Assembly (NCBI GenBank): GCA_913057785.1
Contig: CAJXPD010000003.1
Span: forward strand, 27,060-91,059
Source of the DNA: an uncultured Lewinella sp.
GTDB taxonomy: Bacteria; Bacteroidota; Bacteroidia; Chitinophagales; Saprospiraceae
Reading direction: 5' to 3'
DNA length: 64,000 nucleotides
Shown: positions 19,201-26,420 of the stretch, piece by piece
Layout of the letters: every line of letters begins with the position of its first letter
How positions within the stretch are numbered: position 1 is the stretch's first letter
The notes under the pieces: generated by a model
The model's database searches: none
What the model was told of the DNA's origin: nothing
The model's input: the letters and a program-made list of their open reading frames with translations, nothing else
Made by a program: the position numbers and the translations under genes

Positions 19201-20793
19201 GACCCAACCTTGCTCCTTACTGACTAGATTCCCATTTGCATCTACAACAATCCGGTGGAGTGACCCATTACTTCTACCAATAATCAAGTTCCCTTTCATA
19301 TCGCCAGAGGCTGTGTATTCATCGATACCATTGGAGTTGTTCAGTAAGGTTGTCACTAGTTCATCACTTGGCCCATCGGGATTGGCTGCTCCAGTTAAAC
19401 GATAGTCTCCTTCGACTGGGTTGGCCTCAGAAACGGGTACCGGTGGCCAGTCTACAGGTAGGGATCGAGTAGAAAAGTTTGGATCATTAACATTTAGAAT
19501 AGAGTTCCTGAACCAATCATCCGTGTAGGAATTCCCATTGGAATCACCTGGATCTGAGGAATGCGACCCTTTAGTAAATAAGCCCGCACCATTTGGGTTA
19601 GATCGGATCGGGTTAGGATGCCCTCCGTAGAAACTCCCAAAAGTATAGGATTGCAAGTTATTGGTAATCAAAGTAAGGTGATCCTGGTTGACGATAGGCC
19701 CCTCTCCGCCGTCAGCGGTGGAACTTCCAGGCTCTCCTACCCTATAGTTGTTCGTTGCATTTCCTCCTACACCTTCATTTTCTGGAAAACCTCCCCAACC
19801 TGCATTGGCTCCATTATCTGTAACATAGAGAGCTCCATCTTCCGTAACCACTAGGTCATAGCTATTTCGATAACCCGGAGAAAGTATCTGAACAGGGCCT
19901 CCAGGCACTATCTTAGCTTGATTTAATCCATCATTACCTCCCCAAGGGTCACCAACGTCAATTCCATCATATCCTGCTTGATTAGGATCAATAATCCCAT
20001 TAACATTAGGTCTTGTTGGGTCATCCACAGTTGGGAGCGTGTACTTATAAGATCTAGTACCAGCAGTCTTCGTAGACATGCCATCTATTTGATCTAGATT
20101 GATGGCCAAGATCGCAGCTGAAAGTGCATATTCTGTGGTCCAAGCAAAATTTTGTGATGGAGATCCAGCATTGGTTTGCCCTCCTGAACATAGAAGTAGA
20201 TAGTTCGTGCCATTTATCGTCGCCAATTCCAAACCATGGGATGCATGGTTCTCTTCGGAAGCAGGCAATCCACGTACCAAATCCATAACACTCCAAGAGG
20301 AACCAGTCCAAGTCAAGCGCGTGATCATCCCAGAATTGGTGTCTTTATTGATATCTCCGCCAGGCCCGCCAGACCAAGGGTCACTTGATGCGACATAGAT
20401 AACAGGGTTAGAAGCTGTACCGGCAACAACCAGGGAAGTTACCTGCCGCTCATCCTTTGGGTTAAAATCCCCATCATCATCATGATTTGGAATATTATAG
20501 ACGTCCAACAAGGTTTCTTCATTCGTTACTCGATAATTGTTAGGGCCATCCTTGGTAATCGTGTAAATCTTAATTCGCCCATACAATTCAGCAACGTACA
20601 GCCTTCCATCCGGACCAAATTGCAGATAAGTACTTAGGTCCACGGATCCTGGACCAAGGTTAAGGTTACTTTGGGTAAAGGTAGTTTGTGCTTGGCCCGA
20701 TTGCCAGACAAACAGGAGGAGGGAGGTTATAATCGTTAAAGCCTTCGCCCCTCTAGTAAAGCTCTTACTAAAAATCGGTGTAAAGATCCTCAT
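10222..20793 (-). CDS. giant multidomain T9SS-secreted protein (dehydrogenase-like propeller, malectin, Ig, Kelch, 11 PKD domains)
   Basis: 3,523 residues from the ATG at 20793, which begins a normal signal peptide (1-36, ending SGQAQ); an upstream in-frame ATG at 20874 would put 27 unlikely residues before it. Order by approximate residue: 38-570 six-bladed glucose/sorbosone-dehydrogenase-like propeller (FGPDGRLYVAE, NHASHGLEL, GYRNSYDLVV); 580-645 Asp-rich thrombospondin type 3-like calcium repeats; 650-880 lectin/LamG-like; 889-1069 malectin; 1075-1165 Ig; 1168-1469 Kelch propeller; 1472-1574 Hydin-like beta domain; then PKD1, malectin 2, Ig2, PKD2, malectin 3, Ig3, PKD3-5, jelly-roll 1, PKD6-11, jelly-roll 2; 3455-3523 type A sorting domain (VFPNPTRNEINI). 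PKD repeats carry the typical SWAFGDGNTGTG and YTVTLTVSDG strings. Likely a surface adhesin or carbohydrate-binding protein; enzyme activity of the propeller is unproven. A terminator follows. Confidence 0.93.
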   Translation of the reverse strand: MRIFTPIFSKSFTRGAKALTIITSLLLFVWQSGQAQTTFTQSNLNLGPGSVDLSTYLQFGPDGRLYVAELYGRIKIYTITKDGPNNYRVTNEETLLDVYNIPNHDDDGDFNPKDERQVTSLVVAGTASNPVIYVASSDPWSGGPGGDINKDTNSGMITRLTWTGSSWSVMDLVRGLPASEENHASHGLELATINGTNYLLLCSGGQTNAGSPSQNFAWTTEYALSAAILAINLDQIDGMSTKTAGTRSYKYTLPTVDDPTRPNVNGIIDPNQAGYDGIDVGDPWGGNDGLNQAKIVPGGPVQILSPGYRNSYDLVVTEDGALYVTDNGANAGWGGFPENEGVGGNATNNYRVGEPGSSTADGGEGPIVNQDHLTLITNNLQSYTFGSFYGGHPNPIRSNPNGAGLFTKGSHSSDPGDSNGNSYTDDWFRNSILNVNDPNFSTRSLPVDWPPVPVSEANPVEGDYRLTGAANPDGPSDELVTTLLNNSNGIDEYTASGDMKGNLIIGRSNGSLHRIVVDANGNLVSKEQGWVTGLGSDANALGITCNGDNDPFPGTIWVGTFNDKIVVLEPNSGPVECILPGEAGYDPQGDNDSDGFTNADEDANGTDLCSANSKPDDFDDDKVSDLTDLDDDNDGINDEVDPFQMGEPFNIPVTNELFNNQSLLKGYKGLGMTGVMNNGDPNPNYLNWLDDPDASNSDIDDILGGAIGAVTIYQTSGDAGSNNQEKAYQYGVNVDANTGKIIVSSRMLTPFHNFAVGESQGIYIGTGFQDNYIKIILTNGGLEVQGENNDVALAGLPTASIAIPSSNLDLFFEIDPATGVIQAAYSQDGGTTTNNIGGTFTATGALLSALQNSNIPLAVGIIGTSGSNPEFAASWDFLNVKTEQDVADGEVIFRVNAGGSTLASIDDGSDWVTDIDVTLATDGFEVNAENNVAFGPPSSWDNGVSPEIQSSTPFEIFQWERWDIDDPEPDINMTYNFNVVDPGDYKVRLFFRDTYSGTAQPGQRVFNVLIDNVLYPQTTNIDISANPGPDLGTVIEVDASTADGILSIEFVRNLQSPMISGIEIIKGGNTGVAIQVQSVPNQTNQEGDNANITVVASGGDGDLSFVASGLPAGVSIDPTNGLIGGTIDAGAANNSPYNVVVTVDDNDEFNSDAKTVSFVWTITTTGGIPDTWTNITNVTEHIPRHENSMVQVGDKFYIFGGRESPNVVEVYDYNTNTWSTISNGPGQFNHFQATAYQGMIWVIGAFADNNFPNEVPEEFIWIYDPANNEWIQGPSIPAARRRGSAGLVVYNDKFYVAGGNTVGHAGGYVPWFDEYDPATNTWTPLADAPNARDHFHSTVSDGKLYLAGGRLSGGPGGVFDPRLEEVDVYDFSAGTWSTLPATSNLPTPRGGTSTVTFQGEVVVIGGEGDGQAFNTVEALNPGTGQWRALASMNNARHGTQAIVSGDGIHISSGSPNQGGGSQNNMEVYGIDNPTGTALVASTLNVPTSTTIGAAATETITIDNSGGNTGIVITGISLGGDNASDFAIAAGDLGIFLIPAGGVHQIQVTNNGGSNQNVATLTIAYGASSSQVVTLNQGVPNTAPTAAFTATPTSGPAPLNVAFDASTSSDADLDPLTYSWAFGDGNTGTGETTSHTYAADGIYNVTLTVSDGQESATANATITVGDVSNGQASYRVNAGGNTLTAVDGGLDWVGDIGATLAINGFEVTGATNTAFGPPPGWDPAIGTDIQNATPFDIFDWERWDQDDPEPEVNMTYTFNMANPGNYKVRLFFRETFSGASQPGQRQFTVTLDGNSFPSMTNIDLAANPGPNLGTVIEETVSITDNVLDIVFIRNIQSPMVSGIEIIELGGEVPIVVQAISNQSGVEGDVVSLGVQASGGDGPLSYVATGLPDGLTIAQETGLITGTIAAGASVNSPFSVQVTVDDNDANSADAQLVNFEWVVTATPPNTPPVAAFTATPTNGVAPLEVSFDAAASSDADLDPLTYSWAFGDGNTGTGLTTTHTYLAEGVYTATLTVSDGEDSGTATEVITVGTINNGQSSYRVNAGGATLPAVDGGLDWVTDIDATLALNGFEVTGATNTSFGPPSGWDPAISTDIQNSTNFDVFDWERWDQDDPEPEVNMTYTFNMGNPGTYIVRLFLRETFSGTSQPGQRQFSVTLDGNSFPALTNIDLAASPGPDLGTVLEQEVTIIDNLLDIAFIRNIQSPMISGIEILQEGGGEVPIVVQAISNQSNIEGDVISLGVQASGGDGTLSYQATGLPTGLNIDSGTGFITGTISTGAAVNSPFAVQVTVDDNDANNADAQVINFQWDVTAPQVNTPPVASFTATPTSGTAPLTVAFDASASSDADLDPLTYNWDFGDTNSGTGVAPSHTYTTPGTYVVTLTVSDGEDSATATTTITVNAPNQPPIAAFVTNAIEGTAPLAVTFDASISSDPDEDPLTYSWAFGDGNTASGVTFTHTYTTAGTFTAVLTVSDGQASSQTSIGIIVNSPNSPPLLAFSANPTSGTAPLVVNFDASATVDPEGDPLTFNWTFGDGNSGTGAITSHTFENPGVYTVSISVSDGEFTSQGSINITVEEGGCQEVVVDDEDFESGWGIWNDAGTDARRSSADAPYANSGIYCVRLRDNSTTSYITSDPIDLSTYEEVTVGLSFLPISMDSPSEDFWLQVSTDGANYQTVRDWDAGIDFVNNERVNEEVKISGPFSSTTRFRFRVDASSNSDWIYLDDVVIKGCSNAGGQNQAPLAQFETSDQIGQAPFAVTFNASQSSDPDGDPLTYTWDFGDGNTGTGEIAIHTYQSTGTFTAKLTVSDGQASTDAFATIFVSSGNAAPVASFTANPLTGEAPLLVSFDASNSSDPDNDPLTYAWTFGDGNTGAGISPTHTYQTGGVFTATLTVSDGTSSTSSSVNITVTLPNQGPTAAFSANPSSGEAPLAVSFDASGSSDPENDPLTYIWAFGDGNSGAGISPNHTYVSPGVYTVTLTVSDGEFSDQSTGVINALVPNLGPTAAFTATPTTGDSPLPVSFDASASTDPENDALTYSWAFGDGNSGTGVSPSHTYVASGTFTVTLTVSDGQNSDQATTVITVNQGNRAPTATIIASAITGVAPFTVSFDGGLSSDPDDDPLTYSWTFGDGDVSTIANPSHTFILPGTYSVVLTVSDGQLSDQSTINIEVTSGNQGPAAAFTATPNNGTVPLTVSFDASTSTDPENDPLTYSWAFGDGGTGTGVTASHEYLAEGVYTVTLTVSDGEFSSTANANITVEGDGCNVVEIDAEDFELGWGIWNDGGADARRTTNDASFANSGIYTVRLRDNSSSSHMTTDILNLSSFEEITVDFSFIAISMDNLTEDFWLRVSTDGGASYTTVGQWRKDIEFENDVRYFEQVTIPGPFTANTRLRFQCDASTNSDWVYIDDVIITGCTTGGASGLVVSNESSLNLAPSSVEDFSEKESSTKVNQMGDLAEVLVFPNPTRNEINIRNLPADATLRLFDLNGRLLLDRNYANRLDLSKYSKGVYILSIHTENAIRRIKVVKD
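11035..12595 (-). repeat. tandem array of six PKD domain repeats (PKD6-PKD11)
   Basis: Six consecutive coding repeats of about 255-270 bases each, encoding PKD domains of about 86-90 residues separated by short linkers beginning Asn (N-x-x-P). The conserved core is DPENDPLTYSWAFGDGN, followed by HTY and TVTLTVSDG. Five more PKD copies lie upstream in the same gene (three at 13080-13855, single copies at 14705-14960 and 15800-16060). The copies have diverged at DNA level, so the array is old, but such arrays can still expand or contract by recombination. Confidence 0.85.
13605..16060 (-). repeat. 1.1 kb tandem intragenic duplication (PKD-malectin-Ig module)
   Basis: Matching landmarks recur with a period of 1,101-1,104 bases: the string acgataagagg at 15772 and 14671 (1,101 apart), and the ggYgtggc string of PKD1, PKD2 and PKD3 at 16022, 14921 and 13817 (1,101 and 1,104 apart). 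The unit is PKD, malectin-like domain, Ig-like domain, about 367 residues, present twice and followed by a third PKD. The copies keep long blocks of near-identical DNA, for example around ggatcatcttgatcccaacg, so the duplication is younger than the PKD array. Confidence 0.85.
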
Positions 20794-20866
20794 AACGAAA
20801 CAGGTTTCAAATAAGTTAATAACTAGAACAACTAAATGACGACTACCGGGGAAATGTGAACAACAG

Positions 20867-20894
20867 AAGAGCATGTACCTTGATACATACTCTT
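20867..20894 (-). terminator. strong hairpin between the two giant cargo genes
   Basis: AAGAGCATGTA (20867-20877) pairs with TACATACTCTT (20884-20894) through 11 positions with one mismatch or wobble, depending on strand, around a six-base loop. On the minus strand it begins 39 bases after the stop of the BNR/tectonin gene and ends 74 bases before the start of the giant PKD gene. No U-tract follows, so it may be a terminator, an RNA-processing site or a leader structure. It lies inside a wider 9-base inverted repeat, TAACTAGAA (20820-20828) and TTCTAGTTA (20894-20902). Confidence 0.45.
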
Positions 20895-20933
20895 TCTAGT
20901 TAGTTCCTTTTTAACCTTGATTCGGTCCATTGA

Positions 20934-23900
20934 CTACATTTTAAGGAGTCGAATCGTCTCTTTTTCATTGTCGTATTGCAATGTCATCCAATAAATTCCG
21001 GCGGGCCAATCAGATCCCGCCAATATCTGTTGTAGGTTATTTTTCCCTTTGTATTTATATCTTATTTGACCTCCGGGGCCAAATAGGGTTAACTGTACCT
21101 CTCCTTCAATTCGGCTAGGTAATTCAACACGAAACTGATCTTGAAAAGGATTAGGAAAGGCACGAGCCTGAGCACTTTCTGTCGCGCTTTCTAGGAAGGA
21201 TGGATCAGGCTCAAATGCTAGACTATCTGTTGCCACAGTGTCCGTACTAGTAGTGCAGGACCACCTCTTAATCTCTCCGGTCAAAGTAGTGATGTAGGTA
21301 TTTCCATCATTGTCGCAGGTAATATCTTGAGCTTGTTCACTAGACATGGTCTCCCAGTCTACGCCATTAAATCGCAACACTTGATTTTGAAAGTCTACCA
21401 CCCAAGGTAAACCGTTCGTATCTACATCAATACGCTTAGCCACACTGTTGGGTAACTCGTTCCAAGTGCTACCATTCCATTTGTTCACTGTATTATCATT
21501 GGCTACCATGTATACACTGCCATCGGCACCACACCCAATGTCGATGCCTCGACCAGAGATTCTATCCCATGCTGCATTGGCTCGCATGTATATGTAGTTA
21601 GTAGCGGATATCACGAAAGGAGTGCCATCGCTAGCTATATCTACTCGTTTACCAGCACCGGCAAAGCCAGTCCATGTCACACCAGTCAAACTCTCATAGA
21701 TTACCCCGTCACTGATGGCGAATAAACCACCATTTGCTCCAACTCCCACATCCTGAACCCCGCCCAGGATTTTCCGCCATTCCCCTTCTGTATAGGTTAA
21801 CAGATCTCCACGGACGTTAACGCCCCAAAGCTGATCTTCAGAGGATCCGCTGATTTGGCTTAACTCTCCGGGGAAATCACTCCAAGCACAGCTATAGTCA
21901 GTTCCACTATTTTCAGTTTCGAAAGCTTCTGTGACAAAGACACCTCGTCCGTGAGTTGCCGCCATAATCCGTTTATTGCGAGGATTATACTGTAACATAT
22001 CCGTGCGAACATTAGCCATACCCTGGTTCACAGGAACCCAATTCGTATGCACCGATTCCAACTCATCTGTTCCCCATACACCAAGTTCCGTAGCCAATAA
22101 TACCGATCGATTGTTGCCGGGAAGGAAAATGGCCCAGCGTACCGGCATATCAGGAAGGTTACCCTCTACAGGTTTCCAAAGTTGACCTCCATCCATCGTT
22201 TCCCAAACACTGATCACTCCATAGTTGCTGTATGTCACCAATAAATGATCTTCATTGGTTTCATCGACTGCAATACAGGATACGTAGCCTTCACCAGTTT
22301 TGATTACCGTGCTTTGCGGAGTATCTGTGTTAGCCTGATCTATTTTTATCACATTCCCATGCCCCAATCCAAAATAGACTCGACCAGCCACATTGGGCGA
22401 ACATGCCACAGCTGATATCTGATCGCCAGCAAACAAATCTATTGGAAAGACTTGAGTCTTATTGGTTCGTCCAACATCTGTTATCCTTGCAAAACGATTT
22501 GGATCATGAGCTGCGTAAAGAATGTTTAGTTTGCTGTCATAATCAGTTGGATTGATGAAGCGTCCATCTGACCTGCCAATGGTTACTTTTCTTCTGTTCT
22601 GCCACCCATCACCAGTGATCCAATAGAAATTATAGAGATAGGAGCTGACTTGGATAAACCCAAAATCTTGATCGATATGGGTAAAACCACCGTCTCCAAT
22701 ATTGACCGCATCAGTATACCAGTTCTCAGGATCGGTAAACTGGCGAGTCCCATTATCTTGGGTACCTCCCAACATGTAATCTTGGTCAAACGGGTGAAGT
22801 GCCCCAGAGTAGAATTGAGTTACATTATAGCCCTTGTTACGGTCCACCACATTAGGAACTTCGCTGCTCCCATCTGTAGTTAACCAAACACCTCCATCAT
22901 TAGCGAAGAGAATGAAATCTGAAGATCCATCAGCGAAAAGAATCGCGTGTTGATCTGCATGGACATACTGATGGGCTGTACCGCGATCATGCGTAAATTG
23001 CTTAAATGTCCGTCCTCCATTTTTAGAGAGATAAAGGTCAACTCCTCCAATAAATAAACGATCAGCATCATTAGGGTCTACTGCCGCAATAAGATTATGC
23101 CAAGCCTGCCCTCGGGTAAAAACCCTTCTAGTGGTAGTCTTGGGTATCGGCATCGAAGCCCAATCACGCCCTCCGTTTTCGGAGCGGAACATGTATTCGC
23201 AATCATTGGAATTGAGCCCTTGCGCCAAAAAGTAGATACGATTGGCATCGGAAGGTGCAATCGCTACCTCAATTCGGCTATAGTCACCTTGCGCGGGCGT
23301 TATCTCTTGCCAAGTCCCATTTCTGCCACGATCTATTCCATGTTGATTATAATCCGCCTTCCAAAGGCTTCCATTAGAATGGATACCTAAGCTCGCATAT
23401 AAGCTTTGGTCAGGGCCAATTTCGAGATCAGCAGCTCTATTTGTGGCACCGGTACCCACTCCTTGCCCCAAAACCTGCACCCAACTTAGGCCTTGGTCGT
23501 CAGACCGCATCACCCCGTTCAAGCGGGTGCTCGCAAAGATTACTCCTTGCTGATCTACTACAATATCTAAAACATGGGAAAAGACTTCAGATCGAGTTAT
23601 GGGAAGTTGTTCGAAGGTCAGGCCACCATCTGAGCTGGCCCAGATCCCAAAGCCCTTCATGCGCTCATCCTCTCTAAACCAACCTTCCCCCGTCCCTACA
23701 TAAATCCTGGCAGGGTCGTTGGGAGCTTGGGCGATGCAGGTGACCATTAAGTTTGCCCAGAAGTCATCAATTGCAGTCCAGGTAATGGCACTGTCTTGTA
23801 GATTGGTAGTTCGCCAGAGGCCTCCACTGACCCCTCCGGCGATCAAAGTGTTTCTGGTATTATCCGTTATATCCAACAAAATAGCCCTAGTGCGACCGGC

Positions 23901-24173
23901 TATGTGATCCGGTCCACGTTCTTTCCATTCGATAGCGGCAACGCCATCTTGGAGACCATCTTTTGCTAGTACAATCTGTTGTTTCATTTGTTTTACTCCA
24001 CGGTATAATCTGTCTTTCGGAACATCATTAAGCTGAGGGTCCATCGTCATCAATCGCTCCTGTTCTCCTGAAAGATCAACTCTTGCGTTCTTGGGTATCT
24101 TCTCAAATTCGTTACTCTTATGACAAGCGCCCAATGTAAATAGAAGGCAGATTGCCCAAAATGTGTTATTCAT
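20934..24173 (-). CDS. BNR/sortilin-like beta-propeller and tectonin-repeat protein with T9SS type A sorting domain
   Basis: 1,079 residues. The N-terminus has a short hydrophobic signal ending in a lipobox-like LGAC (Cys17). Residues about 60-740 contain repeated Asp-box/BNR turns (SSDGGLTF, SDDQGLSW, SENGGRDW, SKNGGRTF) typical of VPS10/sortilin-like exo-propellers. Residues about 760-975 are tectonin-type repeats (ISGSSEDQLWGVNVRGDLL, IDVDTNGLPWVVDF, ITCDNDGNTYITT), a second propeller known in other proteins to bind lipids or sugars. The last 75 residues are a T9SS sorting domain (ARAFPNPFQDQFRVEL ... PAGIYWMTLQYD). Odd: a lipoprotein signal and a T9SS domain in one protein. Located 140 bases upstream of the giant PKD gene on the same strand, with a hairpin between. 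Confidence 0.9.
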   Translation of the reverse strand: MNNTFWAICLLFTLGACHKSNEFEKIPKNARVDLSGEQERLMTMDPQLNDVPKDRLYRGVKQMKQQIVLAKDGLQDGVAAIEWKERGPDHIAGRTRAILLDITDNTRNTLIAGGVSGGLWRTTNLQDSAITWTAIDDFWANLMVTCIAQAPNDPARIYVGTGEGWFREDERMKGFGIWASSDGGLTFEQLPITRSEVFSHVLDIVVDQQGVIFASTRLNGVMRSDDQGLSWVQVLGQGVGTGATNRAADLEIGPDQSLYASLGIHSNGSLWKADYNQHGIDRGRNGTWQEITPAQGDYSRIEVAIAPSDANRIYFLAQGLNSNDCEYMFRSENGGRDWASMPIPKTTTRRVFTRGQAWHNLIAAVDPNDADRLFIGGVDLYLSKNGGRTFKQFTHDRGTAHQYVHADQHAILFADGSSDFILFANDGGVWLTTDGSSEVPNVVDRNKGYNVTQFYSGALHPFDQDYMLGGTQDNGTRQFTDPENWYTDAVNIGDGGFTHIDQDFGFIQVSSYLYNFYWITGDGWQNRRKVTIGRSDGRFINPTDYDSKLNILYAAHDPNRFARITDVGRTNKTQVFPIDLFAGDQISAVACSPNVAGRVYFGLGHGNVIKIDQANTDTPQSTVIKTGEGYVSCIAVDETNEDHLLVTYSNYGVISVWETMDGGQLWKPVEGNLPDMPVRWAIFLPGNNRSVLLATELGVWGTDELESVHTNWVPVNQGMANVRTDMLQYNPRNKRIMAATHGRGVFVTEAFETENSGTDYSCAWSDFPGELSQISGSSEDQLWGVNVRGDLLTYTEGEWRKILGGVQDVGVGANGGLFAISDGVIYESLTGVTWTGFAGAGKRVDIASDGTPFVISATNYIYMRANAAWDRISGRGIDIGCGADGSVYMVANDNTVNKWNGSTWNELPNSVAKRIDVDTNGLPWVVDFQNQVLRFNGVDWETMSSEQAQDITCDNDGNTYITTLTGEIKRWSCTTSTDTVATDSLAFEPDPSFLESATESAQARAFPNPFQDQFRVELPSRIEGEVQLTLFGPGGQIRYKYKGKNNLQQILAGSDWPAGIYWMTLQYDNEKETIRLLKM

Positions 24174-24725
24174 AGTTTTGCATTACAAATAGATGGCAAG
24201 GGGTACCATCATCGTACTAAATCTTATCTGTGGACCTAAATAGTAGACTGAACTAACGGTAAACCATTAGTGCCTAATTGGACAGGGGGGGTGTCGATAT
24301 ATAGTTGACCTGAAGCTCTGGATAGACCGGGGTATCGAAATGGCAATAGACTACCATTCTGGCCTTTTGTATTAGGGAGATTTCATGAAAATGCTTGGGC
24401 AAAAATCGTATTTACAAGGGGGGGGAAGTCAAGTTCAATGTATCGCTAATTAATATATCTAATTTTTATAAATGTAAATATATGGATTTTTTTAAATTCT
24501 TTGAGCCTTGACGTAATATTTAGTATCAGGAAGTTCCAAAAATGCTTACTTAGACAGTTTATCAGTCTTTCTAGAGCTTAGATCTTGCGTATTTATTACT
24601 GATCTTAGGGCTAAGGACACATAACTGAACCCCAAAGATCATCGATCTATGACTCGTATTCTATGAAAACATACGTGGAAATAAGGGGGGAAGTTGCCTT
24701 TTTGGTCAAAATTTCATCTGGAACG
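24174..24725. other. 552-base AT-rich intergenic region with G-runs
   Basis: Between glpD (ends at 24726) and the start of the BNR/tectonin gene (24173). No credible open frame, tRNA or CRISPR. It contains three poly-G runs: 7 G at 24285-24291, 8 G at 24418-24425 and 6 G near 24685-24690; the last two share the context aaGGGGGGaagt. It presumably holds the promoter of the BNR/tectonin gene, but no clean TAnnTTTG element was found on the minus strand. Confidence 0.4.
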
Positions 24726-26420
24726 TTAAGAAAGCTCCTCATCGTAATAATGAGTGGCATCAAAAAGCAACATATCTAGGATATCCTCCTCCTTTTGCCG
24801 GCGATCAGCATCCCAATTTAGATAGTCCTGCAAATCTTGCATTATTGTAGCTCTAACCGCAGCAATACTGCCGATATCAAAGTACAATCTACCTGTTCTT
24901 CGTACAAAGAAATCACTCGCACTATTGACCATTTCATGGTGTGTCGTAAACCAAGCCTCAGCTCTGGCCAAAGCGATGCCGGAATCAACAGATTGAAATT
25001 CTGACATCTTATCCAAGATGACTTGACTCTGGTCGCCATAAACTGTTGCCAAATACCAGCCATAATAGGAATCCAAACCCCGATCACTCATTTCCTTTTC
25101 CAGCTTCTGGACATAGTGTTGAACTGCTTTTGCACTCGGAAAGGGTTTATTCGTCAAGTGCACTTCCTTAGTGCGGCAGGGACCAAAGCTTTTATCTGAT
25201 ACGCTCGACAACTGCTCCGAAACCAGATCTACAATTCGCTGTGCCATTTTGCGATACCCCGTAAGCTTGCCTCCTGCAATGGAGATTAGACCAGATGGGG
25301 AAAGGAATATTTCATCCTTACGAGATAATTCAGAGGGAGATTTTCCATCTTCATGGATCAGTGGACGGAGGCCGGCCCAATTGGAGATCAGGTCCTCAAT
25401 AGTCAAATCAATCGAAGGGAAAGCATTATTAACAGCATTTAAGAGATAGTCTGCATCGGCTTTTGTTACTACAATTCGGTCGAGTCGACCTTTATAAGTG
25501 GTGTCTGTTGTTCCGATATAAGTTACCTTTCCTCTTGGAATGGCAAAAATCATACGACCATCCGGAACATCGAAATAGACCGAATGTTGGAGAGGGAGCT
25601 TTTCCTTGGGAACTACGATATGAACGCCTTTGGTCAGATGTAATCGCTTCCCAGATAATGAACCGTTCAGTTTTCTAACGCGATCCACCCAAGGGCCACC
25701 AGCCGATACTACTTTTTGGGCCTTCACGGTAAAGGACTCTCCTGAGTGCGTATCTTTACATTGCACACCCGTAATTTGATCCTCTTGATAGATGAAGTCA
25801 ACTGCTTCGCAGTAATTTAGTGCCTTGGCACCAAATTGCGCAGCCCGCTTAATCATCTCAATTGTCAATCGAGCATCATCCGTTCTATATTCAGCGTAAA
25901 ACCCACCGCCCTTGAGTTTTTTTTCATCTAATAAGGGCTCAAGGTTCAAGGCTTGCTTCTTAGAAAGCATCTTCCTTCGGTCATCTCTTTCAACCCCTGC
26001 CAGAAGATCATATACTAACAATCCAAAGGAGGTTGCCCATTTTCCGTAGGTCCCGCCCTTGATTAGTGGAAGTAACATCTTTTCAGGTAACACGAGATGC
26101 GGAGCCAATTTATGTACGACAGCACGTTCGGTACCCGTTTCACGCACAAGTGGAATATCAAATTGCTTTAGATAACGTAATCCACCATGAATTAACTTGG
26201 TAGACTTACTACTCGTTCCTGAAGCAAAATCACGTTTCTCCACCAAAGCAACGCTCATACCCCTCGAAGCCGCATCCAAGGCGATACCACATCCTGTTGC
26301 CCCTCCACCGATCACCAATAAGTCAAAATAGGTATTCGAGAGGGCCTCGATTTCTTCTTTTCTATTTACTGCTGAAAAAGACACGACTTCCTGAAGATTC
26401 ATACTGACGTTTTTCATCAT
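24726..26420 (-). CDS. glpD: FAD-dependent glycerol-3-phosphate dehydrogenase
   Basis: 564-residue membrane-associated flavoenzyme oxidising sn-glycerol 3-phosphate to dihydroxyacetone phosphate and passing electrons to quinone. The FAD dinucleotide fold is at residues 33-53 (LLVIGGGATGCGIALDAASR), followed by FASGTSSKSTKLIHGGLRYL, a GlpD/GlpA signature. Further family motifs are YRTDDARLTIEM, SAGGPWVDRV, TYIGTTDT and ISIAGGKLTGYRKMA; the C-terminal about 130 residues are the DAO_C domain. Two adjacent ATG codons (26420, 26417) could serve as start. No glpF or glpK is adjacent, so glycerol uptake genes lie elsewhere. A perfect palindrome in the promoter region (26505-26518) suggests repressor control. 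Confidence 0.93.
   Translation of the reverse strand: MMKNVSMNLQEVVSFSAVNRKEEIEALSNTYFDLLVIGGGATGCGIALDAASRGMSVALVEKRDFASGTSSKSTKLIHGGLRYLKQFDIPLVRETGTERAVVHKLAPHLVLPEKMLLPLIKGGTYGKWATSFGLLVYDLLAGVERDDRRKMLSKKQALNLEPLLDEKKLKGGGFYAEYRTDDARLTIEMIKRAAQFGAKALNYCEAVDFIYQEDQITGVQCKDTHSGESFTVKAQKVVSAGGPWVDRVRKLNGSLSGKRLHLTKGVHIVVPKEKLPLQHSVYFDVPDGRMIFAIPRGKVTYIGTTDTTYKGRLDRIVVTKADADYLLNAVNNAFPSIDLTIEDLISNWAGLRPLIHEDGKSPSELSRKDEIFLSPSGLISIAGGKLTGYRKMAQRIVDLVSEQLSSVSDKSFGPCRTKEVHLTNKPFPSAKAVQHYVQKLEKEMSDRGLDSYYGWYLATVYGDQSQVILDKMSEFQSVDSGIALARAEAWFTTHHEMVNSASDFFVRRTGRLYFDIGSIAAVRATIMQDLQDYLNWDADRRQKEEDILDMLLFDATHYYDEELS

Noticed and set aside
20794..20874. Upstream start of the giant protein (27 extra residues)
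   Set aside because: The extension is Cys/His-rich and would precede a perfectly good signal peptide beginning at 20793.
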